Part shown: positions 50,837 through 62,700 of the stretch, piece by piece
How positions within the stretch are numbered: position 1 is the stretch's first letter
How the letters are laid out: every line of letters begins with the position of its first letter
Origin: Edaphochlamys debaryana
Taxonomy: Eukaryota; Chlorophyta; Chlorophyceae; Chlamydomonadales
Length of the DNA: 64,000 bases
NCBI GenBank assembly: GCA_016858145.1
Contig: JAEHOE010000041.1
Location: 372,001-436,000, forward strand
Direction of reading: 5' to 3'
Notes under the pieces: generated by a model
What the model was told of the DNA's origin: nothing
Seen by the model: only the letters and a program-made list of their open reading frames with translations
The model's database searches: none
Program-made: the position numbers and the translations under genes

Positions 50837-53800
50837 GTCCTCAATATCCCCGCGGACGGCTCACAGGAGCAAGCATCCGGGCGCAGCACACCTGGTCCCC
50901 TGCGGCTAGTCTTTGGGCCCAAATCTGCTCAGCTTCTCGTTCCTGGAGCATCTGGAGAGTCGCCACTGGTTGCGGAACTCTCGAACGCTGAGGTGGGGAA
51001 GGTCCCCCAGCTCAACCCGAGGCCGGGGCCGGGTATCCACACGAGACGCCCTCTCATTGCATGCAGGCCGTCCTCTTTCAGGACAGCAAGGCGCTAGGGA
51101 GGCTAAGCCGGCCGCGGGTGCTCCTGGATAGCGCGCCCGAGGGACAAGGCAGCATTCTTGCGTCTCTCATCTTCGACTTCTGGCAGCCAACAGTCGACCG
51201 GAAGCTAGCACCGGAGCAGCACCTGCGAGTCCTCCTGGACGATCGATACAGGGGCACCGCGGCGTTCTCCCTGAGCGCATTCCTTTGCCGCTCCGGAGGC
51301 AACGTAGCGCTTCCCGGCCGGCACGAGTGGTCGGGGAGCAAGACCTGGGCTGCTGTCAGCCAGCACCAGCAGCGGCTACACTACATCCGGGCGCAGCAGC
51401 GAAGATTCACTGAGGGCGGCAAGCAGGTTAACGCCCTCGCTCACAGCGACGCGGAGTTCACGATTGAGACGGGTACGTGCGGTCGTGGGGAAGGGGCCGG
51501 GCGCTGGCGTGGACTGACGGCTTGAGGCGAGACCGATCGAGGTGCTAAATGGTGGTTGGTCCTGGCCTCAAGCGCGGTGATGTGCTCGGCATTATCCAAT
51601 TGACTGCTGGTGATGCTTGCGTGATTTTGTGCGGTGGTCGCAGGCCCCGAGTGGGAGGCATCATCCGTGTCGCTCACGTTCAACACCGCGGCAGAGTCCG
51701 CGTGGCTGCAGCGCATCATTCTGAAACTGCTGGTGATACCGAGGGTCCCCGTTGATGACAACGGAGGCTCCTTTGGCTCTACCAGTGAGGCCTCCGTCCA
51801 TAGCTCTGGCGCACACGCGCCGGGCCCTGTAACTATGGCCAGCGCGCCAGCAGCACAGCAGGTGCCGCAGGCGCACGGCGGGCATCAGCAGACAGGAGGG
51901 AGAGTGGAGTCAAGTGCGCAAGAGCAACCGCCACCACAGGGGCAGGCGGGGAGCTTGGAGGCGGGAGCGTCTCGGTCGCCCGACGAGGGCCGTGTCGGCT
52001 TGGCCTCGGAGCGCCCTACACAGCCGGCCCCGGGTGAGGCCACCAGTGCCACGGGAGCATCAGCTTCAGGCACTGCTGTGTCGGGACTGTCGGGTGAGTG
52101 CTGGTACCGGCTAGCTGTGGGCACGGCATCGGTCCCAGCGGGTTGTGACTTCGTACAGCCGCATGCCGGGCGCGGTGCTCCATTTTTACTGAATTACGCC
52201 GCGAGTTTCCGGTCCGCTAGCACCATGTAGCTAGCCAAAATGGAGGCGTTATGCAGCGTTGCGTGTGAGTGCTTGTCACGCGTGCATGCTCAACCCGCAG
52301 GTACCCCTGGCGGCAGCGGCAAGGCTACCGTGCAGTCGAGCCGGGTGGCGGGCGGCGGCGGGGCAGGCGGCGATCCGCATGGCGGCGGAAGCGACAGCGA
52401 GGGCGAGGGCGCCGCCGGGCATGGCGCCGGCGGCGGTCCGGGCCGTGGGCTGGGCGGCAGCGGCGGCGGTGGCGGCAGCGGAGGCGATCGGGAGGACCCC
52501 GGACGCGAGCGGCCGCAGGAGGCACGCGGGCACGCGGCCAAGGGGGGACGGAAGCAGAAGGCCAAGCGCGAGTCGGACGGGGGGGAAGGCGCCGACGCGG
52601 CGGCAGCGCAGGAGGCTCCATCCATACCCGGCGGCCTGAACGGCCCAGCGGCCGGCAGCCGCAGCGACCGAGACCAGCCGCCGTCTCCCTCGGCCAGCGG
52701 CGTTGCGCCGCCGCCCGACCGGACGGCAAGCAACAGCGTTGGCAGCAGCGGCGCCGGTGCCGGTGCCGCAGCCGCGGGCGTCGGCCCGGCCGCTGCCGCA
52801 CAGCAGCACACCGGAGGCAAGTGCGTGGCTGAGCCCAAGCCGACCGTCAAATTGATACCAGAGGCAGCCGGGGCCGGCAAGGCGGAGCCGGAGGGGTCTG
52901 CGGACGCCGCCGCCGCCGCGCCGCCACCCGCGGGCGCGCCGGCTGTTTCCAACGGCACCCCTGCGGATGCTGCCTCGTGCCGGGGAGGGTGTTGCGGTGC
53001 GGAGGAGGCCGAAGGCGGGGGTGCCCATGGCATTGCCACCGCCGCGGCGCCCAGGGAGGAGGCTTCCGGGCGGCCAGGCAAGGGCTCCAAAGCGTCAGGC
53101 CCAGGGGCAGCGGAGAAGCCTGCGACGGCCGGGGCGGCGCCAGGGCCTGCAGGTCCCTCGGCACCCTCGGAAGAGGTCTCGAGCCCCAGCCCGCGCGGCT
53201 CGGCCCTGGCGTCCCCGGTGGCTGACGCCGCCGCCGGTGCCAACTGCTCCGGCCGCTCCCCTGCTTCGTCCGCCGCGCCCCAGCAGCACCCGGCCTCCCA
53301 GGCGCATGCGCAGCAGCCCCTGCGGCCCTTTGCCAACGGCGCCAACTGGCCCCCAGCCCACGGCAAGGGCGGCTCGCCGGCGGTGGACTCGCCGCTCGGC
53401 TACTCGCCCCACTGCGGCGGCGCCGTGCCGCCGCTGCCGCACCTCCCGCACCTGCCCCCACACCACGCCGGCGGGCCCCACGCACTGCCCAACGGCAAGC
53501 TACGGAACGGCGAGGTTCCCGACGCCGCGGCCTTGACCCACCAGCTGCTGCTCCCCTACCTGGGCGCCGCAGGCCTCACGCCGCCCGCCGCCCACAGCCC
53601 CACCAACAGCTCCCCGCCGCTGCACGGTACGGCGCCGGTGCAGGGGCACGCGTACGGCAACGGCGCTCTGGAGTCGGCTCTGCTCCAGCACCTGATGCTC
53701 ATGCAGCAGCAGCAGGCGGCGGCGGCGCAGGCGCACAGCGGCGGCGGTGGCGGCGGCGGCGGCAGCGGGTCCATGCAGGTCGGCACGCCGCCGCAGGGCG

Positions 53801-56800
53801 CCGGCGCCGGGCTCATGCCGCCGCCGCCCGGGCACCACCCCATGCAGGCCGCCGCCGCCGCTGCGGCCGCCGCTGCCTCTGGGGGCATGTTCGGCTGGCA
53901 GCAGCACGGGGGGCCGGGAGCCCACGGCGGCCACTCGCACCCCGGCCAACAGCAGGCGCTAATGCACCAGGCCCTCCAACAGCACCTCCTGCACCAGCAC
54001 TTCTTCCAGCAGGCCGCCGCGCAGCACCACCAACACCAACACCAGCAGCAACAGTACGCGGCGCAGCAGGCGGCGGCGGTGGCGGCCCAGCAGCAACAGC
54101 AGCAGCAACAGCAGCAGCTGCTGCAGGGCCTGGCGCAGATCCAGGTCGCCAACGCAGCGGCGGCGGCGGCGGCGGCGGAGCAGGGGCACGGCCAGGCGCA
54201 CGGCGGCAGCAGTGGCGGGGGGAGCAGCGGCTCGGGCAGCAGCGGCGGCGGCGGCGCGCCAGCGTCCTGCGCCGACCCCGCCAGCCCCTTCTCCGCACCC
54301 GCGGGCGCCACTGGCTCTGCCCCCAGCTCTCTGACCCCCGTCCTACCCGCCTCTCGCTCCGAGCCGCTTGGCGCCGGGGGCGGCGCCGCGCCCGTGTCGG
54401 GCTCGGCCTCCTCGCCCGCAGTGCCCGCGCAGCCCGTAACGCCCGCGCCTGTAGCCGCGCCCATGCCCGCCGTGCAGCCCTCGCCCGCGGCCGACGACGC
54501 CACGGCGGCGCCCTCGGGCGCTGCATGGGACGCCTCCGAGCTCGGCCCCATCGCAGCCGCCGGCGGCGCCACCTCTCGAAGCGAGCCCAACTCCGCCACG
54601 GCCGCGTCGGCCCAGCTGGAGCAGTCGAGGCCCATTGGCCCTCAGCACCGGGTGCAGAGCCAGGGCAACATCCTGGCCAGCACCCAGGGCTCGTCGGGGG
54701 GGCAGTCGGGCGGGCGCGGCGACGGCGCCAGCTCCCGCTCCTCCTCCTCCCAGTCCGTACGTGGCCGTACGTCCTTCAACGGGCAGGCCTCGGCTGGGCC
54801 CGCGGGCGCGCCTGCGGGCGGCAACCCAGGACCCCAGGGTGGTGGCGGCGGTGGTGGCGGCGGCGGCGGGGGCCAGGGTCAGGGCCAGTACCCGCACCGG
54901 CCCTACCCCAACAGCGGCAACAACCAGCGCCACGGCGCCGGCTCGCAGCCCTACGTGGGCCGTGGCGGGGGTCGGTTCGAGGCGGGCCACACGGGCGGAT
55001 CGGCCGATTCCAGCCGGCCGTCGTCACGCGGGCCCGGCCCGCACGGCGGCGGCGGCGGGCACGGGCGGCACGCGCACCTGGCGGACCCGCTTCCGCCGCC
55101 CGAGGCGCTGCCGCTGCCGGATCCCAAGGGCTCGTGCGATCTGGATCGCTTCATCTCCCAGATCGAGCCCTTCATCGCGATCGATCCCGCCAAGCCGCCG
55201 CAGCAGGCGCTGCAGGACCTGCGGCTGAGGGACCTGTGGAACTTCTACTTTGAGCCCAGCGTGTACGGCAGGTGCGTATGTGCGAGCGAGGCCGCTGGGC
55301 ACTGCGTTGCCCGGGCGTGGGACCGAGGGTTTTTTTGGGTGCTTCGGCGCGCGGTATTGATTGTCAGGGTGTTAAAGTTTGCCAACGTGAGGACGGATTG
55401 AGACAAATGCCCGAACCCTGTCGCTCTGCGTGCCGCCCCTTCGTCCCCTCAGGGAGGTGTTCACGCTCGGCGGGCACCGCGGGCCGTCCAACTCCTACTT
55501 CGTGCCGTACCTGTCGGCCATCCAGATCTTCACGCGCGCGCTGCCAACCGACGTGGGCGGTACCAACCGCCTGTACGTCAGCGAGGACAACCAGGGCTGG
55601 CCCAAGCACATGCACCTCAAGTTCGAGTACTTCGAGCAGGAGCTGCCGTTCAACCGCCTGCCGTTGTACGACCAGATCGAGCTGCTGTCGGGAACGGTTG
55701 GCGCCGGCAAGGCCGCGTCACCAACTGCCCCGGGCCCTCGCCCAGCCGGGCCAGCCGGGCCAGCCGCCTCGACGCCAGCGGTTGCGCCGGCGGCGGCCTC
55801 GGGACCCGCGGCCACGCCAACCGCCAACGGTCCGGCGGCGGCGACTGCGAAGTCCGTGCGGGGATCTGAGACGGGAGACGAGGCCCAGCCGGGGCCAGGC
55901 GGGTCGCCGCCCGAGGGCTCTCCGGCGGCCGCAGCAGCCGCGGCAGCAGCAGACGCCGAGGCGAGCGAGGAGGCGGATGCTGAGGCTGAAGCGAAGGCCG
56001 AGGCTGACGCGGAGGCTGAGGCCGAGGCCAACGAGGCAGACGATTCCGAGGGGGGCCCGGCCGCTGCCTCCAACCCGGCTTCCGGCGCCTCCTCCGGCCG
56101 TACCTCCGGCCGCAACTCAATCGACTGCGGCCAGCCCGACCCTGCCCCCGCCGCGCCCACGGGCCCCGCGCCCGCTTCTGGCGCCACCAGCCCCACCCCC
56201 GGCCCCGGCACGGGCGCGTCCACGCCCGCGGCCCCGCCCGCCGACGCCGAGGCCGCGGCCGGCACGGGCCCCGGCGCCGGCGACTCGCGGCTGCTGTACG
56301 ACATGAAGCTTGTGGACGTACACCCCGCCAGTTGGTACGCCGTGGCCTGGTACCCCGTGTACCGTATCCCCGACGCGCCGCTTTACGCGCGCTTCCTGAC
56401 CTTCCACTCGTTCGCGCCGCTGGTCGAATCCATGCGGAATCTGCACGAGCGGATCTCCATGGGCCAGCTGGCGCCGTACTACCTGCTGTCGCTGCCGGTG
56501 GGTTGATTTGATGATGATGACGAGGCGTCGGGCGCGTTGGGAAGCTGGGGTTGGGCGGTGCGAGGGCAGGGCGAGGGACGGTGTGGAGGGGCTGGTGCGG
56601 CCTGCCATGGTTGCGTTCTGCCATTGCTGCGTGTGGCCTCTGCGGCGGCGAGGACGTGCGGATGGAATGGGGTGCAAGCATCTACGTCAATGCACCCACC
56701 ACCAAACAGACGCCTCCCCCTGCATGCATGCATGGAGCTGCAGGGGCCGCCTCCCCCCGCGCCTTACATCGCACCCGTCCGCCACAGTTCAAGACGTTCA

Positions 56801-57641
56801 ACCATGCCCTCTCCCCTGCTCAACTCTCCCCTGCTCCTCCTCCCGCCCTCTGGCCTCCCCTCCGCAGATGGTGGGGCTCAACTGGTACAACATGCAGGGC
56901 GAGCGCTGGATGGAGCCTCTCGACGAGGCGGCGGTGGCGGCGGCGCAGATGCACGCACATGGCCCGGCGCCGCCGCCCACGGGCGGGCCCGGCGGGCCGG
57001 GCTCCTCGCCGCGCGTGCCGCCGCCGGGCGGCTCCCGCGGGCGGCCTGCGGGCACGGACGTGTGGTACCAGAACCTGCTGCACAACCTACAGGTGGGGAG
57101 GGGTCACCGGCTTGGGTAGAGGGGTGAAGGTGTGGTGTGGTGTGGGACCCGGGGCAACAGCGCCAAGCTGCGTGTCAGGGGTTGGAGGACCTGCTGCACA
57201 ACCTGCGGGTGGAGTGCAAGTGTGTCACGCGATGGACTGGGGACAAGGCGATGTACAGAAGGCTGAGGGCTGCGGGCCCCAAGCTTTGACCACGGGGCAA
57301 AACCAGTGTCTGGTTCGGACATGGCGCCGGAACATTGCATTGGCACGCGGGCCAGCGGCATAGGGCGACCCGCCAGACTACATTTCCACCTGTCACGTGC
57401 TCCCACTGCCACGCTCGCCTTGCCCGCATCACGCCCCCTCTTCTCCCCAACCCGGTGACCCCGCCCATCCCACACATGCCCCCGCGAATTACTACTCACC
57501 TGCCCCCACTTCTCACGTGCCCCCCAGAACACGGCCGACCGCCTGGCCCGGGGCCTGGGTCTCAAGGTGCTGGGGCAGCACGGGGCCGAGGAGGTGCGGC
57601 TGAGGGTGCCCGACTACGAGTTCTTCCGGGCCCGGTCCTGA
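50837..57641 (+). CDS. DUF789-family protein with long polyQ/low-complexity region (5' end unresolved)
   Basis: Seven exons joined in phase: 50837-50992, 51067-51472, 51644-52093, 52301-55271, 55453-56497, 56868-57092, 57528-57641 (TGA), giving 1,788 residues. At least one earlier exon with the ATG is missing. The C-terminal third matches plant DUF789. DLDRFISQIEPF starts it (55139), then LRDLWNFYFEPSVYG, SYFVPYLSAIQIF, LKFEYFEQELPFNRLPLYDQI, DVHPASWYAVAWYPVYRIP and ARFLTFHSF follow. A Glu/Ala-rich insert splits the domain, and exon 6 adds VGLNWYNMQGERW. The large exon before it is Ala/Gly/Pro-rich and contains a glutamine tract (54091-54117). The first three exons encode a folded-looking module (LRLVFGPKSAQLLVPG, ILASLIFDFWQP) that I do not recognise. 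DUF789 has no established biochemical role. A shared gene rather than two adjacent genes is inferred from unbroken phase. Confidence 0.82.
57181..57208 (+). repeat. Exon-edge duplication, DUF789 gene exon 6 (3' end)
   Basis: ACCTGCTGCACAACCTGCGG|GTGGAG repeats the end of exon 6 (AACCTGCTGCACAACCTACAG|GTGGGG, ending 57092) about 115 bp downstream, with few mismatches. Confidence 0.75.
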
Positions 57642-59765
57642 GGGCCCCCGGAGGAGTCCCGGAGGGTTTCCGGAGGGGCCGCGTTCTGCCGGCAGGGGGG
57701 AAAGGCGCCGCGCACCGCCGCACCGTCCGTCGGGGACCGCTCCTGACGGTGCCTCAGCCTGTGGAGGGAGTCGCCTGGAACCCGCCTGCAGCCGGGCCAT
57801 GCAGTGCCGCGCAACGCCGCAATACGCGTGCAGGAGGCCCCGAACCGCCAAAGGCATGCTGTCTCTTGGACGCCAGCCTTCCGCTTTGCCTGGAACGGCC
57901 GCCCGCGGGTGGGCGTCAGCGGCGCCTCCCTTGGCTCGCGGATCGCATGTGCGGGCTTGGCTTGCGGGCTGGAGCCACAGCAGCGGCTCCGTGGCGGCCC
58001 CGTGTCCGGCACCGGCGGGGCGGCATGGCGACAGCCGGGGCGTGGCAGCTTCTGCGGCCGGGTGGCAGAGCGCGAGGCGGCGGGACGGAGGCGTGGAGCA
58101 GGCGGGTCCCTGGACGGGTGCTGCTGGAGGGACAGGAGGATACGGAGCTTACGGAGGAGGGTTGGCTTCGGGCCCACTGGCCTCAAGCCGCGCCGTGGGA
58201 CGTGAACGCCCGAGGCCACGCAGCCTGAGGGATGCGGAGGGGAGCGGCGCGGCTGCCGTGGCCGAATGGATGCTGCGGTTGCGGTGAGGCGGAGGCGGCA
58301 CAGCAGCCGCGCAGGCCGTCCCGAGGGGGCTTTTGCAGACACACGCAGCTCCGCGCCAGAATGCCGGCTGAGCTCGAGTTCTTTTGTCTGTTGTCCGCCC
58401 TGTTTTGTGTGTTTTGTGCGCTTGCGTGAGGTGTGAAATTGTGAGGTGCGGGGACGGGCAGGGCCCAAACAGCATGGGACGGATGGAGCTTACAGGCAGC
58501 CCTTAGACTGGGGTAGGCAGGTGCACAGGCGGCTCGTTTCGTGGCGGCAGAATCCCTGCTACAGCCGCCGCCACAAGCGGCAGTCTGGATACCGCTTCAT
58601 GGGCTGCACCCCGCCTCGCCGCAAGGCGCGGGGCGTATTCGGGTGCCAGCCGGCGCCTCGGCTCTGGGCACGGGTCCGGCTCCCGGCCGTCGCGTGCGCG
58701 CGCATGGGTGATGGGTGCGGGGGCTACAGCGAGAGAGAAGACCAGTGAAATTGTGTGCGCACACCGAGTCAGGACGGGCCGGATGGATGGATGGACGGGC
58801 TGTTTACTAAAACCCCTCAAAAAGATCTCTCCCTAGAGACGAGACGAATTTCGCGCGTTTGCCCCAAGTCGGCCAGGCAACTAGAGCGGCAGGTGGTGTG
58901 TGTTGGCGGGCGTGGGTTGGGCGTCTTTCCGCGTTGTGCGGTGCCCGGGCAGGTCATGTGCGAAGGTGTGTCCCCATATGGATTCGTCCTGCACTGGGCT
59001 GCGTAGCAGGGTAGGGATATTGAGGTCATCGCTGCAGGATTACGGGCCATGACCCGACTGCCGACCTCGCCTGGCGTGGGTGGGGCTCGCCGCTGGGGCC
59101 TGAGCGCCTCGCCTCACGTGGCTTCTCGAGTCTTGCTACGAGCGTCTAATTGTTGTGGGGAAATGCCGTTGCCGTGCCCTGTTTGCACGCAATCTGGGCC
59201 GCTGGCACGTGGCCGTTAGCACACGAATGGCGTTGGGTGTAACGTCCCTCATGACGACGACTCGCGCGCGCAGCAACCACGCACAGCGAGCGGCACACAA
59301 CCCGGACTGCGCATTAACCCTGTAGGGCGTTTGTTGAGGACACGAAACTCACCCGTGGGCCTATGTCCTCGATGTGCCGCTGCCAGGCAGTGGGCAGTGG
59401 GCAGTGAAGGAAGGCGTAGGGGCGGGTGGGGACATTGATCTGGAGGACTAAGTATGTGGGGGATGCTCAGCCCGGCGAAGTCCCACCACCTCGAACAGCC
59501 TGTCAGCGCGGCGTGGGAAGGCGACAATGAAGGGGCCATTCTAAGCTTGCGGGTGGGGGGACACGAACGGTGCCAACGGGCACTGACATGTACCGCCCCG
59601 TGCATGCCGTACGGTCGGAGCTGCCCGTTTCTTGCGAAGGTGATATGCTTATACAACCGCGCTGGTGGAGACAGGATGGGTCCGACACCTGCGTTTGCTT
59701 CTCCCAGCAACGGCGAAACAGTTCTGCGGCCTGCATAGCTCTGAACTTGGAGCTGTGCCATCAAC
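57642..59765. other. Intergenic region, no gene seen
   Basis: The left part is probably the 3' untranslated region of the DUF789 gene, and the right end must hold the promoter and leader of the M60-like gene. Open frames here (for example on the minus strand 57614-58468) are GC-driven and carry no motif. Confidence 0.5.
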
Positions 59766-62700
59766 ATGGCTCGCGACCAGAGACAAGCCTTAGCAGCAGG
59801 AATTCTGTCATTATGCTTCATCTCATTCACCGGGGCGGCCTCCTTCAACAACGCGTTCAAGCCTACGGTCACCGAACTGCTTGCGGGCGTCAGCGGCTCG
59901 GCATACGGCCGGAGCGCCTATATGTCAACTTATAACATGTGGTCGACGAATGTGTTCCCGGTCGCGTTGGGCGGCAACTCAGGGCACGCCGAGCCCGTCG
60001 TCGTTGCTGCGGTGCCCGCGGCAGGGGGCCGGGTCTTCGCTATCGGTCACGAGGGTCTTGTGCAGGGTAAGATGCCGGACTTGGCGGCAACTGTGACCTC
60101 CATCGGTGAAACAGCACGAACCCGTGTTGCACGCCCGACACCGGCCTTTCGGTGCCCCCCCCGCCCCCCCGCCATCCCCGCCACGCGACTTACCATCCCC
60201 GCGTGCCCCACGCAGGCTGCTGCACCGCAGGCGATAAGCTCGATCGCCTCATACTCAACGCCTGGCGCTGGCTGGCCCAGAACCGGACCAGCCTGCGCGT
60301 CGGCGTTCTGAACTCGGACTACGGCGATGCTATGGGCCGCCTGAAGACGGTGAGGGCGAAGGGCGGGTGCAGCCGGGCTCCCCCTCGTCGCACTACGGAG
60401 CTAGCCCATGCTAGTCCATTGCCCATGGTAAAACCCTTGGCATGAACGTAGCACAGTGGCGCCCACCTTTCTTCCGATCCTCAGGCGCTGCCCGGCATTG
60501 CCGTCACCACCACGGTCATGGACATGGACGCCTTCGCTGCCGGCGGGAGCAAAAATGTCGACGTCTTCCTCATCGATTCTTACTTCTACGAGTACACGGC
60601 GACCCATGCATCAGCCGTGAAAGCTTGGCTGAGTCTGCCGAAGAAGGGTCTCTTTGTGACGGGTGCGTGGAGTCCAAGCGGGGGAGCCCTAGCTCGCCTT
60701 CCATGGCTTATGGCAGCACGCCCGCCATGAGAGGCCTCCTAAGCCACGCTCGTCCCGCTTTCCGCCTCCATCCTCCCTATTCCCCTGGCCGCCACAGCAT
60801 CCCTGTTTGGTCACCCGCCCCGCGTCACACATGCTCCTGGAGCTGCCGCCACCTCCGCATTGCGGCTCCTGCTCCTGCCTCCCCTGCACCCCTCACTCCC
60901 TTGATCCCCCCTCCTCCATTCCCCTCTCCCCCCTATGTCACGTCCCCGCTCCCCAGGCCATGCATGGTACTGGAGCTACTCGCACGCGAGCGCCAACCTC
61001 TACACCGACCTCGCAATCAACAAGGTGCGTGCGTCATCTGGCTGGAGAGTGCTCGTGGCCCCACGCTATTTGTGGGGGGGCCCACTAGCCTCCCTGAAGT
61101 CCTCCTAGCCCCCCGGGCACACCCATTTCCTCTCCTTGACCTGGCCAGTAGCAAACCCCCATTCGTGGCTGCAACCTCCCGCAGGTGCTCTGGCCCCTGG
61201 GCTTCTCGCTCTCGACTCGGGCCCAGGATGGGTTCGTGGATGCGCCGGCCGGGGTCCCCGCCGTGTGGCCGTACTACAATGCCCTGTTCGCGGTGGTGAG
61301 CGCTGGGGGCGGGGGCCTGGGGATGGGGGACCGTAAGCGCTGTGTCTGGTTACCGGCATCGGGCAGACGACGATAGAAAGGAGCTGTTGTGCGGGGCGGC
61401 GGACTATCTACATGCCGGGTCACACCCGCACCCGCTCCTCCGTCCTACCTTCTTCCATTCCCCCAGACCCGCATGAAGGAGCAGCTCAAGGGCGGTACGC
61501 CGCTGCCCCAGGACGCACTGAGACCAGGTGCGTGCGCCCCCGACACCGCTTGCACGGGACAAGCATATCTGTACCGGTTCCTGAGTCCGCGCACTCGCAA
61601 CATGTGATGATGCGGTGGTTGCGCTGATCTTTGACGCCTTCAGCTCATGCCCCGCCCTCGACGCCCACCCACAGCCTGGACCGCGCTCAGCTCTTTCATG
61701 GCCACCCTGCCACCCCGCGCCGACACCTCTTCCTATCTTGAGCTCGCTTCAGTCTATGCGGCCCTGACGCCTCTGCGTGGAGCCACGATCACGGGCTTCG
61801 ACCACCTCGCAGCCCTCGACTGGACCAAGCTGAACCCGCCTCCCGCAGACGTCCAGGCCTACGTTACCAAACTGCTCCAGCTCCTGAGCAACGTGACCGG
61901 CCCTTACACTCCTGACTTCACGGCCTCGACGTTTGCGATCTACGCTCCCAAGGGCTTTCCGGTCGTGCTGAGCAAGGATGAGGGCGCGGCGATCGTGGCG
62001 GCGACGGAGCCCGCTGGAGGCGGCCGGGTTGTGGCGTTTGGGCACGAAGCCATGATTTCTGGTGCGAAGAGGGACAATCGTTGAAAGTTGGGCGGCAAGG
62101 CCCAAGCCCGCTGGCTGCTCGGTTTGGGCCACCCTTGTGGCACCAACTCGGCCTCTGCCACCGTCTCACAACTGCTCCCACGCACGTCCACCCGTAGGCT
62201 GCTGCAGCGCTGGGGACAGCTATGACAAGCTTTCGGTTAACGCCTTCCGCTGGGCTTCCAACCGCACCAAGACCGTCCGCATTGCCGGCACGGCCGACTA
62301 CATGGCCGTACCTCTGGCCAACATCCGCAAGGTCCGTACGGAGATTTGCGTCTCTGGATCTCTGGATCATGGATCTAAATCCTCCATGCATCCTTGCCTG
62401 GCCCCTGGCCAACATCGGCACGGTCTGGAGCACACACATGAACTGAGCACCGGCAGACACGACAGGAGTATCCAGACTATCCACACCTGCCAGGAGCCCA
62501 TCGCTCCTCACCCCGCGCGCTCAGGCCACCGCCAAGACCCGGCACCTCATGCGCCCCCCACCTTCCCCCTCCCCCCCCTCCCCCACAGGCCCTGCGCGCC
62601 CTCGCGGGCGGCCCTAGCAACGTCACCACCACGGCCATGACCCTCGACCAGTTCACTGCGGGAGCCTCTGCCAACGTGGACGTGCTGTGGGTCGACACGT

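Noticed and set aside
53556..54635. 359-codon minus-strand open frame rich in Cys
   Set aside because: It is the antisense of the Ala/Gly/Gln-rich DUF789 exon. The poly-Cys runs are mirror images of GCG/CAG tracts.
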